Position numbers and translations under genes: made by a program
NCBI RefSeq assembly: GCF_025698545.1
Contig: NC_068565.1
Coordinates: 186,001-250,000 of the forward strand
Direction: 5' to 3'
DNA: 64,000 bases
Origin: Gossypium raimondii
Lineage: Eukaryota > Streptophyta > Magnoliopsida > Malvales > Malvaceae
The notes under the pieces: generated by a model
Database searches by the model: none
What the model was told of the DNA's origin: nothing
Seen by the model: the letters and a program-made list of their open reading frames with translations, nothing else
Shown here: piece after piece, positions 21,359 to 32,800 of the stretch
Numbering within the stretch: position 1 is the first letter of the stretch
Layout of the letters: each line of letters starts with the position of its first letter

Positions 21359-22247
21359 TATTTGTTCGTTTCTAAAATAAATATTTTATAGTTGAATGTT
21401 TTAGCTTGTTTTCTCCACTCACACTTTGCTATTGTTGAATGGAAGCCAAGTCCTTCTATGAGATAAACCATAGCCCACCAGCTCGAATGCATTCAGTTTA
21501 TTATCTAACTGGCTTGTTGTAAGTTTCTTAGATCCAACATAAATAATCATTGATATCTATTTTCAATAAAAACAAAGAGTAAATCCAACCCAAGTGTGAG
21601 TGACTAATAAAAAAGTCTACCATATAGGTATTCAATTTTTATTAAGCTTTTTCATATATTTTGAGGATCTTTGAATGATCATGGCCTTATAGCGTGGTCC
21701 AAATGTGTCAGATACAGGTATTGGGTATTGTTGAGGGGGATTAACTCTCTTGGGAGAAATCTTTGAAGTGTCGTCTATCGAGCAATCGACCGAACTCTCA
21801 GACAAAGGTATTATACTCGGTTTTAACCCCTTTGATCTCTCTTTAGAGTAGAGAGACAACCCAAAGATAAAACCGAACATAATCACCCCAGACACACCAC
21901 CTTTATTCGAATATCCATTTGACTGCTCAACAAATGACACTTCAAATACTTTTCCTGATAGAAAGTCAGCCCCCTCAATAAGTATCAAATTTGAATGTCT
22001 TTTCCCTCCCAAAATAAAACAAAAGGAACGAAAGAAAAATTATTCTCAATCCATACAGATAAACGTAAATGTCATAACATGCAAGAAACTTAGGTACATT
22101 TAAAAAAAAAAAAAAAAAAGAAGAAACTTGGGCGATTGATGAATCTAATAATAAGTTTTTTCTTTGCTGATGCAAGTCATGGACTTTTTTTGCTCTTATT
22201 CTTCATAAAACGTAAGTCGCCACACACAGAATACCCGGCATCGCGCT
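21359..22247. other. Intergenic region between tRNA-Leu and the aldo-keto reductase
   Basis: The only open frame of note is at 21632-22012 (minus), listed separately. A poly-A tract lies near 22101-22120. Confidence 0.5.
21632..22012 (-). CDS. Hypothetical 126-codon open frame
   Basis: The frame starts MGGKRHSNLILIEGADF and contains one hydrophobic segment (GVIMFGFIFGLSLY) followed by a Ser/Pro-rich tail. I recognise no domain. Composition is more balanced than in the surrounding sequence, but there is no sign of a promoter or splice partner. It may be a chance frame or a decayed fragment of a membrane protein. Confidence 0.18.
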   Translation of the reverse strand: MGGKRHSNLILIEGADFLSGKVFEVSFVEQSNGYSNKGGVSGVIMFGFIFGLSLYSKERSKGLKPSIIPLSESSVDCSIDDTSKISPKRVNPPQQYPIPVSDTFGPRYKAMIIQRSSKYMKKLNKN

Positions 22248-25200
22248 CTAAGCATACAGATCGATGCCCCAAAACTTGGCAGGTTGATTGGTCCGATATT
22301 TCCGATCAATGGCTTTGATTTTGTCCATGTCTTCTTTGGCTAACTCGAAGTCAAAAACCTCGAAATTCTCCTTCAATCTCTCGAACTTTGATGTCTTTGG
22401 AATTACTACCGTGTTTCGTTGGATTCCCCACCGGAGAACGATCTGAGCCACGGTTTTCTTGTACTTCTCGGCTAGCGCCTGAAACCAAAGGACATATGTA
22501 CATTAGAAATAAACTTAGATGACCAAAACATCAGGTGGATAGTTTTGTACCTTAAGGACGGGATCATCCAAACATGACACTGTTCCAAACCATTCTGCAT
22601 TAGCAGCAGCACCTCCTAATGGAGTGTGAGCGGTAACACAGATTCCGTGCTTCTGGCAAAATTTTACAAGACAATCACGTTGGAAGTAAGGATGTGTCTC
22701 AATCTGGTTTACAGCAGGCTTCACCTTGGAGTAAGCTAGGCAATCTCTTGTTAAAAAGATGTCATAGTTGCTGTATATGGAATTTGTATCAGATGTAAGT
22801 CTAAGGTTAAAAAAGATTTATGGACGCAACTCGATAGTCAAGACAGAATTTGAGACCTGATCCCGATGCTACGAACTAAACCCTTGGAAACCAAATCTTC
22901 CATCGCGTGCCAGGTAGTCTCCAACGATATAGTCGTGTCTATGTCCAGGACTCCATCCTTGTCCAAAGGACTGTCCGTTTGACCGACTCCTGCAGGCATA
23001 AAAAAATACAGCCAAAATCGAAGAGTGAGTAGTTTCCCAGTTGTTTCTGATGAGAGCCCTTTTAACCATCCAAAAAGAGTACGTTCAATCTTTTTTAAGT
23101 TTTCCATATATTTGAAGGGTAATCTTCCCATAACCGTATCCTATGCTTACTAAGAGAATTTAAACATGAAATTTACGAAGAAAAAATTACCTGAATTGAG
23201 TAAAATGTATGCTAAACAATTAAAGAGGATAGTCGGGAATTACCAGTGTGCTTTACAGCAACGGGAAAGTGAACTAGATACAAATCCAGATAATCCAATT
23301 GAAGCTTCTTAAGACTGTCTTTACAGGCCTCAAGAACATGCCCGTGATCAGAATTCCAAAGCTGCAATCGAACTGGATAAGATAAGAACTACAAGATAAT
23401 GAAGTACGAAGAGAAAAAAAGAAGATTTAAAGTTTCCATTGATCTAGCCTTGGTTGTAATAAAGAGGTCCTCTCTCTTAACAAGCCCAGTTTTGAATGCT
23501 TCAGACAATGCCTCACCAACTTCTGCTTCATTCTTGTAGTCAGCTGTAAAACACGGTATAGATGTTAGAGAAACATTAACACGACATAATGTCATTGACA
23601 ATACATGACATAAAATCAAATAATTCTTGTACTGAAATAAATACTAAATCTTAAAACATCCAACCATCTTTCGATTTCCCAATCTGTGAAACTAAAGAAC
23701 TATGGAACTCAAACCCAAGATAACTGCAGACATGGAGGAGAAACATGAACACAACATGTATGCCACTAACAATACATGACAATACAATCAAAGAATGTCT
23801 GTACTGAAATAAAGACTAAATCTTCAGATAACCAACTGTCTTTCGATTATCCCAATTTGTGAAACTAAAGAAATATGGAACTCAAACCCAGTTAACTGCA
23901 GACATGTCATAGAAACACGCCACCAACAACACAATCAAAGAATGTCTGTACTGAAATAAAGACTGTATCTTCACATAACCAACCATCTTTCGGTTATCTC
24001 AATCTGTGAAACAAAAGAAATATGGAACTCAAACCCATATCATAGAAACACGAATACAACATATATGCCACTAACAATACAATCAAAGAATGTCCGTACT
24101 GAATTGAAGACTGCATCTTCACATAACCACCCATTTCTCGATTATCCCAATCAGTGAAACTAAAGAAATATGGAACTCTAACCCAGATAACTGCAGACAA
24201 CTGAGACAACCGAGGACACATTGGAGACACATGAATAATGCCACAAACAATACATGACAATAAAATCAAAGAATGCCCATACTGCAATAAAGACTAAATC
24301 TTCACACATCCATCTGACTTTCAATCAGTCAAACTAAAATACTACAGAACACAAACCTGAGACAAACAGCGACTTGTCGGAGGAACATGAACACAACATA
24401 TATGCCACCAACAATACACAACAATAAAATCAAGGAATGCCTATACTACAATAAAGACTAAATCTTCACACATCCAACCAACTTTCAATCAGTCAAACTA
24501 AAGTACTACAGAACAAAAACCCGAGACAGCCACAGACACATTGGAGAGACACCAACATGACATATATGTCACCAACAATACACGACAATAAAATCAAAGA
24601 AAGCCTATACTACAATAAAGACTAAATTTCCATATATACAACCAACTTTCAATCAGTCGGAGGAACATAGACATGACATATATGCCACTAACAATACATA
24701 ACAACACAATCAAAGAATGCCTGTGTAACAATAAAGACTAAATCTCCACATATCTAACCAACTTTCAATCAGTCAAACTAAAGTCCTACAGAACACAAAC
24801 CCAAGACAACCACCGACTGTTTGGAGGAATATGAACATGACATATATGCCACTAACAATACATGACAACACAATCAATGAATGCGTATATTGTCCAACAA
24901 CCGTCTCTTAGATTTCCCGATCTATGACCCTATAGTACTATAAGACTCAAACTCGAGGCTTCGCTTAGACGGTTCATGCAACCATACTTTAGCAGTCCCT
25001 TAACTCTATCCCCCAAATCATATAAACAAATAAACATATTAGCATAATAAAATCATTTTATTGTCCATAAATCTTCTTAAAATGTTATCATTTCCATAAT
25101 TATTGTGATTACTTTTTTTTTCCAAAACACTTTAACTGAGAAACTTCATCCAGTCACTAACATCCAGAATTTAACCAAAAAAAAAAAAAAGATCTCAGAT

Positions 25201-25427
25201 ATAATGAAACAGTATGAAAATTGCAATGATTTCATCACACTCTAATAAATGATTAAATAAATAAATAATAATTAAAAAAAAGAGCCCAAAGTACCAGCAC
25301 AATCAAAATGACGATAACCAAGCTTGATGGAGTTGATGATGAGGTCTCTAACGTCTTTTCCATCCATACGCCAAACACCTAAACCAACCACTGGCATCTT
25401 AAATCCATTGTTCAGTGTGATCGCCAT
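22248..25427 (-). CDS. Aldo-keto reductase, NADPH-dependent aldose-6-phosphate reductase type, 6 exons
   Basis: The exons are 25295-25427, 23449-23543, 23244-23361, 22857-22989, 22551-22770 and 22248-22478. They join in frame to 309 residues. The catalytic tetrad is D42, Y47, K76 and H107, within [21 protein letters not shown] and [12 protein letters not shown]-binding features near the C-terminus include VVIPKTSK. The sequence matches the plant group of sorbitol-6-phosphate dehydrogenase/aldose-6-phosphate reductase, including ETHPYFQRD and FWGIDLYA. Outside sorbitol-making Rosaceae these proteins are widespread (Arabidopsis At2g21250/At2g21260) and their physiological substrate is less certain. 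Intron 2 begins with GC instead of GT (AAG/GCTAGA at 23448-23447). Intron 1 (23544-25294) is enlarged by a minisatellite. No frame damage is seen. Confidence 0.94.
23611..24900. repeat. Minisatellite in aldo-keto reductase intron 1, about nine units
   Basis: The phrase AATCAAAGAATGYCTRTACT (and variants) followed by AATAAAGACTAAATCTTCAC recurs at about 23613, 23785, 23931, 24080, 24262, 24426, 24590, 24706 and 24870. Spacing is 115-182 bp. Units also share ATATATGCCACTAACAATAC and CAACCAACTTTCAATCAGTC. The array is imperfect and lies wholly within the intron. Confidence 0.9.
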
Positions 25428-25733
25428 TTCCCCCCCTTTGGTCTCTGTAAATCAAATCTGCTATCTCTACGAAGGACTTGAAACAGTGAAATTAAAAAGG
25501 AGAATTCTTTTGTTTGCCGATTTTTTAGTTGGGCCTGCTGCCACCTGTTTACTCTTGGCTGCTCTATTTTGCCTTTATCCTATCTTCAGATCATAATCAA
25601 TGATAAGAATCGTCTGATTTGGGACTCTTGATCGGCTCTTTGGCCCAGACCCACTTAAATTTTATTTAATTTATCATAAATAAATTAGGCTTTTTTTATA
25701 AAAATAATTAAATAAAAAAATGTATGTAAACAG

Positions 25734-26159
25734 ATTAATTATAAAATGAGATATTTTCTATAGTGAATATTGGTATCCCTGGCACCACCCTATTTTTTTT
25801 TTTTTAAATAATTTTTTATTAATGTCGTCTGACATAGTGGTGACATTTGACTAAAATGTAATAAATCAAAACATTCAATGAATGATATAAAAATTTCCCT
25901 TTTAGATTGACTATTGTAAAAAAGAAACTTGGGGCAACCCAATGTCACGTTTTAAGGATAAACCCTTTTTTTTTCATAACAACTAATTTAAAAGGAAGAG
26001 TTTTCCCTGAATGTTTTGGTTTATCACACTTTAGTTCACTGCTATCGCTATCAAAAAGCGCCGATAAAAAATTATTATTTTTAATTAGGGTGGTGCTGCC
26101 AACTAATCAGGCGACAACGATATTCACTTTAGAGAAAACATCCTATTTCGTAATTAATT
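25734..26159. mobile_element. Inverted-repeat (MITE-like) element near the aldo-keto reductase promoter
   Basis: The left end and the reverse complement of the right end share about 75 bp. The arms contain ATTAATTAYRAAAT, TTTTCTMTARAGTGAATAT and GGCACCACCCTA blocks. The element is about 425 bp and has no coding capacity. It starts about 300 bp upstream of the reductase ATG. Confidence 0.65.
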
Positions 26160-26271
26160 TGTTTCTCATATATTCTTATATTTAATTGTTTTTTAGTATT
26201 ACTTTTATAAAAAAACCAATAATTCACTAATAATAGAGAATAAGTATAAATTAATCAAATATGCTGAATTT

Positions 26272-27580
26272 AAAATGTCAATTTGTGCTATTAGTCCCTT
26301 TATTATGCGTAAATTGTGAATTTAGTTCATATACTATGACTTAGTTATTTTTAATTTATTTATTTTAAAATTTAAAATTCCAATGTTAGCCTAAAACAGT
26401 AGCTGTTAATTTTATATTCTCACATGTGTGATTATATGTTAATTGCAAGCTTGCTATTTTTACATAATTCTCACAAAAAACACATGATTTTAGTTAATGA
26501 ATTTAAAAGTTATTGTGGAATGAAACTTTAAATTTCAAAAATATCAAGATTAAAATCAATAAATTTGAAAAATATGAATTAAATCCATAATGTTGTGGTA
26601 TCTAAGGAATTTCAATAGTAATAGATACAAAAGCATCATCCTTTAAAACTAACATTTATGTACCTAGGCAATACTAGATTTACCAAAATCTCAACACATA
26701 CATCGACAAAGACCAATCTTTATTTAGACACATTGATGCTGTCTATATATAAAAGAGTCCCTAATACACTAGGGACATAGCTTAATGCCTTAATCCTCTC
26801 TATGTGAAAGGCTCCAAATTCAGGCACTTAATTGAATCTAGCTTGGCTTCTTCTTCAAATCAAATTCTAGCTTTTTTCAAGTTTGGCTCCTATTTCTTAA
26901 GTATCACTGACTTATTTTGTATGTGTTAAGGGTTATGCTCTAGTACCTAAACCTTGGCTTTCAAATTTTTAAATTTACAAGTATACAATTTTTTTCCATT
27001 AACTTGACATTCATAGCCCCATTTTCCCCGCATAATATATTGACCAATCTTTACATTCATCCAAAGTTTCGAGTCTTCTAAGGAAATAATCTATTAGGTA
27101 TGTTGTCAAATTCGAATGTCTTCTTTGGAGACCTAGCCCAAACTGGGAAGGAAAAAAATATAATGATTGCTTTGTGCTAGTAGCAAAAAGACTCCTCTAA
27201 TCAAGCATGTGATTCTTCGAAATTAAGCAAAAGAAACAATAATTTTGAAGTAGAAAATGATGATCGATGCAATTTTTATAATAAATTCTGAAGAACAAGG
27301 AAATATAGCAACACACAATAGTCCTACTAAAGCGCATCGAGAGCATCTCCCTAACATGCGCTTTTTCCCACTTTTAAAATATTACTTGGTTCTACTAAAT
27401 ATACAAGTTTATGCATAGTTCAAAACAATATTCAATCAAACTTATTTAACCGCTGCCATTTTAGATTAGGATTGGAATTTTAAAATTAAAAAAAGTATAG
27501 GGGCTAACATTGATTGATAAAGTATAAGGACTAAATTCACTACTTACTCAATATGTAGGGACTAATAACATACTTTGGCC
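26272..27580. mobile_element. Large non-coding inverted-repeat element
   Basis: The left end (GTGCTATTAGTCCCTTTATTA, then GTGAATTTAGTTCATATACT) matches the reverse complement of the right end (TTATTAGTCCCTACATATTG, then GTGAATTTAGTCCTTATACT). The interior of about 1.2 kb has no domain. A TATATATAAAAG box occurs near 26740. It could also be two facing halves of separate elements. Confidence 0.45.
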
Positions 27581-27633
27581 TATCATAAAATATAAAAATT
27601 ATTTCAAAAAAGAAAAAGTGTTCATTGTACTAG

Positions 27634-28242
27634 TGTCACGGACTTAGAGTTTTCCCACGGATCCGTGCGGCCTTAGGCAGTTTCTTTGCTTAAAAACGCC
27701 TAAGTCAGCCTAACTTGCAGCGATAAAGGATTCAACAGTAAAAACGCCTAAGTCAGCTTAACTCGCAACGATAAAGGATTCAACAGAATTCACTTAAGGT
27801 TTCCATGAAGAACAGCAAAAGAATGAAGTAAGAACGAGCCTTGAAAGATGAACAAAAGCAAGAACACTTGAGAGAAAAGTTTGAGTGAATACTCTCAAAA
27901 TTCTTATTAACAACTGAATGAATTACAATGAGCAAAGAGGCCTCTATTTATAGTTGAGCCTCCCTAAAATCAACGGTGTAAATCACAGTACATCAATAGC
28001 TACAATTAAAAGCTGTATACAATTAGAACTCTAAGCTTAGATAATCAGCTATATACAATTAAAACTCTAAGATTCCATAATTATATCTTCTAGATCACTT
28101 CCCATTTTTACCGGGCTCTTGAGATGGGCTTTTAATCTCTTCAGGCACCGGGCCAGATTGGTTGGGCCAAATGACCTCCCTCGAATACGATGGATCGCAC
28201 AAGTTTGTCATGGTTGCGTGCTCCCATGCGCAACCCATGACA
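27634..28242 (-). mobile_element. Solo LTR of an LTR retrotransposon (fossil)
   Basis: A 609-bp block starts TGTCA and ends TGACA, the inverted ends of an LTR. It is flanked on both sides by CTAG (5 bp ACTAG if the final A is shared), as expected of an integration duplication. A CTATAAATAG box on the minus strand (27943-27954) gives its orientation. A short internal tandem repeat lies at about 27693-27786. No internal domain or second LTR is found, so it is a solo remnant. I infer a Gypsy-type source only weakly. It sits in or at the edge of the inverted-repeat element at 28247-28735. Confidence 0.75.
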
Positions 28243-28246
28243 CTAG

Positions 28247-28735
28247 ACACCACCAAACTATGACCCTTATTTTAAATTAGTCCCTAAATTATCAATGTTG
28301 TATCAATCAGGTCTTTTTGTTATTAAAATTGGTATTTTAACTATTAAATGACACACCAAATCTTATGTAGCTAAAATTAAAGAAAAAGTTTTAAAGAAAA
28401 ATAGAACGTTGTTGCATAACTTAAAAAACCTTAAAATAAAGTAAAATTGAAAAAAAAGAGTCAACAATAAAGCTTTTGTAAAAAAAAAAACATTGAAAAT
28501 CTCGAAATTAAGGTTTTAAAAATTCATTTTACAATATTCATTTTAATTAAAAATTTAATTTTAAATTATGTCACATAAGATCGATGTGTCATTTAAAAGT
28601 TAAATTAGCGGTATTAGTAATGGAAGAACCTAATTAATATAACTTAATAGTTTGAGATGTAATAAGAATGATTTAAAGTTTAGAGACTAGTTTAGAATGG
28701 ATTCATGATTTAGGGATGTTTCGTGGAATTAACCC
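28247..28735. mobile_element. Inverted-repeat element interrupted at its left edge by the solo LTR
   Basis: The left arm (ACTATGACCCTTATTTTAAA, TTAGTCCCTAAAT) pairs with the right arm (GTTTAGAGACTAGTTTAGAA, GATTCATGATTTAGGGATG). The bases before the LTR would continue the left arm, which suggests that the LTR landed in the element. A related fragment is at 12300-12425. There is no coding capacity. Confidence 0.5.
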
Positions 28736-29011
28736 AAAGACAAAAAAAAATCATTTAAAAAAAATAGCCAAAAAAATAGAAATAAAACCTTGGAAATCGG
28801 CATATGCGAAATAAAAATCCAAAATGGGCCCAATTGCATAAATTGCCCACTTAACCAATTACCGCGCAAAATTAAAATGGCTGATTTCCTTCCCTCTTGT
28901 TTCCTTCATGCGCGGCAACAAGAAGCGGGGAGATAACAGAGAGATCAAAAGCTTTCGACTGGTTTTTTCGTCAGATGTACACGACACCGTTCTGGTCCAG
29001 TAAACCCGCAA

Positions 29012-29884
29012 ATGTCTTCTTCTTTCACCGGCGATGAAACGGCTCCGTTCTTCGGCTTCCTCGGCCGCGCCGCTGCTCTTGTCTTTTCCTGTAACTAATC
29101 CTTACCTCTCAATATATCATTATTATTTTTAAATATTAGACCCCTTTTTAATTATTTTGATATTAAATCTGTTTTAATTTGACATTTATTTCATTTTCTG
29201 ATAGTATTTTTTTTGGATCACTAATAGCAATATTTAGCGAATAAATTGAAAAAAGAAGGATCATAAGATTTTAATTTTTATTATGAATTTTGTATAAATT
29301 CGGTGGTATTTAGTATTGATATTTGAATTTGAGATATGAATAGTTACGAAATAAGTAATTCTGTTGATTGAGCTGAGTAAATATTATTTGTTTACATTGG
29401 AATTATATGACGGAATTTGCGTGAATTAGTCTTTTACATGTAAAGATTACTGAAAACTTGTACTTTCATTGTAAATATTGTATAATTCAGTGGTTCGAAA
29501 TAGATATTTGAATATGGGATATGTATATTTATGAAGTATAAGTTATTACTTTGATTCTGCTGAGTAAATATTGCACTCTGAAATTCAGAAGGGTTTGAAT
29601 TGAAGCAAAGAAGTTAAATTAAACTTGTGAATTCAGGTATGGCGAGGCTAAGAGCGGCGCTGGTATGGCGTCGATGGGTGTGATGAGGCCTGAGTTGTTA
29701 TGGCCAGTGTTTTGGGTATTTATGGATTGATCATTGCTGTTATTATCAGTACTGGGATCAATCCAAAGGCCAAATCGTACCATCGTTTCGTTGGTTATGC
29801 CCATCTTTCATCCGGTCTTGATTGTGGCATCGCCAGGCTTTCTGCCGGAATGGCTATCGGAATTGTTGGTGATGCTGGTGTCAG
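29012..29884 (+). pseudogene. V-type H+-ATPase proteolipid subunit c, broken copy
   Basis: Exon 1 (29012-29090) encodes [18 protein letters not shown] and part of the first membrane helix. It is followed by a GT donor. Exon 2 (29637-29884) resumes with the expected acceptor and carries [41 protein letters not shown] and [15 protein letters not shown]. Compared with the highly conserved plant protein, about 13 nt are missing at the start of exon 2 and about 25 nt after MRPEL, both shifting the frame. Unusual substitutions occur (R for A in helix 1; D and R in the LACGLAGLS motif). The exon with helix 4 and its essential proton-carrying Glu is not found downstream. The retained intron shows it came from a genomic duplication, not from retroposition. 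Confidence 0.85.
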
Positions 29885-32800
29885 GTATGGTGCTTTGATC
29901 CCTCCCATGTTCTTAACTTAGATTGCACATTCTTGGCTAATTGATTAACACCAGAATGTTGTGTTGGTGGGAAAGTTTTGATTTATTCTTTTCATTTGTT
30001 GCTTTATGGTCCCATGGAGTTTATTAGTATAGTATGTTCTCTCCATATTTGGTTTACATGTGTAATTGAGCCTATCAAAACTCAAGCAGTAAGAAGCTGA
30101 GGTTCAATGGAGTTTTATTTTCAAGGTCATAGCTTGATTTGAAACAAACTAACTTGAGTTTGATTTTATGCTTGATTAGGCTAGAGCTTGAGTTCAAAAA
30201 TAACAAATATATATTATAAAATAAAAAGTTTGATTAGTCTTGCTTGATACTTCAGTCTAGTATTAAGACGCCCCAGTTCAACTACTTCGATAATTTTAGC
30301 TCTTGATAGTAATCAAACTGAATTTAAACAATTTTTTAATCGAATATGAATAGCTTGTAAATTTAGGTGTCTCATTTACACATTAATTTGAGTTGGATAT
30401 TAAAATCTATGTTGTCCTCAACTTTGGATAGGGTTCTTAGTTTGATATGCCCTTGAGATTGCTCATCCTATGTTGCTCCGAGTCTTCTTTCCTTTAAGTT
30501 CCTATGTCTGACATTTGTGTTGAACACATTTTTGATCATGAGTGTAGGGATATGATCATCAAAATATGTGTAAAACTAAGAAAAAAATGGAACCATGGCA
30601 TATGCATTATTATATCCGAGACACACACCTGAGTTGTTATCATATGAAATTTTCCAATCGTTATCATCTTGTGTTCTCGAGCTGAGTAAAGATGCTCGCA
30701 ATCTGGTTTAGTAGGGTGCTATATGTTGGCATATCTGCAAAATAAGTTTGAGTTTCAGGTAAGGAACTCTGTAGAATGAGATAATTTATTTTACAAAACT
30801 TAGGTCTTTAAAATTGTACTAATTTTCAATTGATTCGACCAGGTTCAATTCAAACAACTTTGATTTGAGATAGAATTTGTAAAAACTTCAATATTATTAT
30901 TAGGGTTTGTCTTTGATACGTGATATAGCATTTGGTTTGAAAGAATTTTTAAGTTTTCATTTTCTATTTTTGGAGAATTGAAAATATATTTAATAAATAA
31001 AATAGATTTTTTCAATAATGAAAATAGTGAAAATGTTTATTTTTCAAAATAAAATGAAAACAATTAAATAATTAAATTAAAATATAATTTATTAAAATAT
31101 ATTACAATAGTAAAATAAAATGCAACAAGATAAGAAAAGGTTTAAAGGTAATGTTTCTAAAGAATTTGAACTAGGGTAAATTTAATGCATAAAATGAAAA
31201 TTAAAAATCTCTTATTTCCATTTTTTTTCTTTTTTCAAAACATTTTATTGAAAATAATGAAAACATGTTTCTTATTATTCTCTAATTTTCATATATTTTA
31301 ATTTTCAAAAACTATTTTTAAAATTTTAACCAAATATATTTTCTTTACTATTTTTCTTTTCTAGAAAAATAAAATAACCTTTATTTCCTGAAGCTAAATG
31401 CACTAACTTTTTTTGTAAAAAAATAAATAAATGCACTAAATTTTTTCAATTTTGGTTTATGTGAAATGTGATATTTTAATATTGTATAATTTCATCACTT
31501 AAATTTTCTTAAAATGTAACTATTAAGTGATGATGTGACACAATATCATTATATGGACTAGAATTGAGAAAAATTGTCAAGTTCTATTATTAATGTGGAT
31601 AAATACAATTTCAAAGATTAAGTTGGATAAAGTTATTAAGTTTAGAGATTAAATCTTATTTTATCTTGTAATTATGCTAATAATTATTATGAGTTAAATG
31701 ATATTATCTCAATTACAAAAATACAATAAAAATAAGAAAAATTCCTTAAATTATAGTAATAAAATCAGACTACTTATGTAGTTTTAGTTTTTGTTTTGAA
31801 AATTTACCCTTTTAACATATTGCCTATTTTTCTAATAACTTCCTAAATTTTTAAAGATAACTATATATATATATACCTTTTCAAGAAAATTTAGTGGATG
31901 TAATTACAGCTTCCCTTTTAAACAAAATTATCTGCTTAAAATCACTATTTTTTTTCAAAATGTATATTTTGAAAAAATTATTATTTTCAAAAATACTATT
32001 TTATTACTGATAGAGTGAACGTCATGAATTCTGGTTTATATATTGTGCATGGATTGAAATATATAATTTTTAATACTAGTGGCCTCAATTTAAAACACGT
32101 GGACAGGGTGGTGGCCCAAAGCACGATCCCAAAATTGATGGATGAAAATCGTTTGAAGGCTCATTGTTTCTTTTTAGTTTTACCTCCCCACCTTTGAATC
32201 TCATTAATTAAGTGAACCTTGTTAAGAAAACAATATCTATGGTGACTCATGTACATGGGTCAATTGTCATACAGGTCAAACGATTTTAAGAACACGACAT
32301 ATGACCTGTCAGTCACGTCCAAACACACATGTAAGAGGTGCACTATAACTAAAGCTTCCAAGCCTTCGTATGTAGGCACTTGCCAATGGATATATAAGAC
32401 CATAAATAAAATTAGATTGACAATGACTGCGAGATTTCTATATGGTATTACGACAATATTTTTCAACAAAATTCAACACTTTCTGAAACCTCTTAATGTG
32501 TGAATGGTCATAATCCTCCTATCACTCATATTGTATAAAATATTAAAATAAATTTATTTTAAAAATTAAGATTGTATTATTAATTTTTCATTTGAAAGGT
32601 CAATATCTTTTATTATTTAGTTGAACTTTTCCCCGTTCACATATTTTTCAGTCTTTTACTTGCCACCTTTAATGGATAATAATCCAATTATCCAAAAGAA
32701 AGGAAAGATAATCCAAAATAGAAAAAAGGATTTTGGATGATAGTCTAATGGTATTCCACAAAACTTTAAATGTAAGATGCATAAGAATGCCAATTTTTAA

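Larger units (their letters stand above)
25428..29011. other. Repeat-rich region between the aldo-keto reductase and the V-ATPase c relic
   Basis: No intact gene is supported. The first 300 bp are the reductase 5' flank. Then follow an inverted-repeat element (25734-26159), a larger inverted-repeat element (26272-27580), a solo LTR (27634-28242) and another inverted-repeat element (28247-28735). The last 280 bp are the former promoter and leader of the V-ATPase c relic. Confidence 0.6.

Noticed and set aside
23611-24900. Regularly spaced repeats considered as a CRISPR array
   Set aside because: The units are long, unequal and diverged, and lie in a plant intron. This is a minisatellite.
25907-26185. 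92-codon plus-strand open frame
   Set aside because: It lies across an inverted-repeat element and its protein has no recognisable features.
30920-31380. Weak inverted similarity of ends around AAAATGAAAA-rich DNA
   Set aside because: The match is low-complexity A/T sequence with no defined ends or target duplication.
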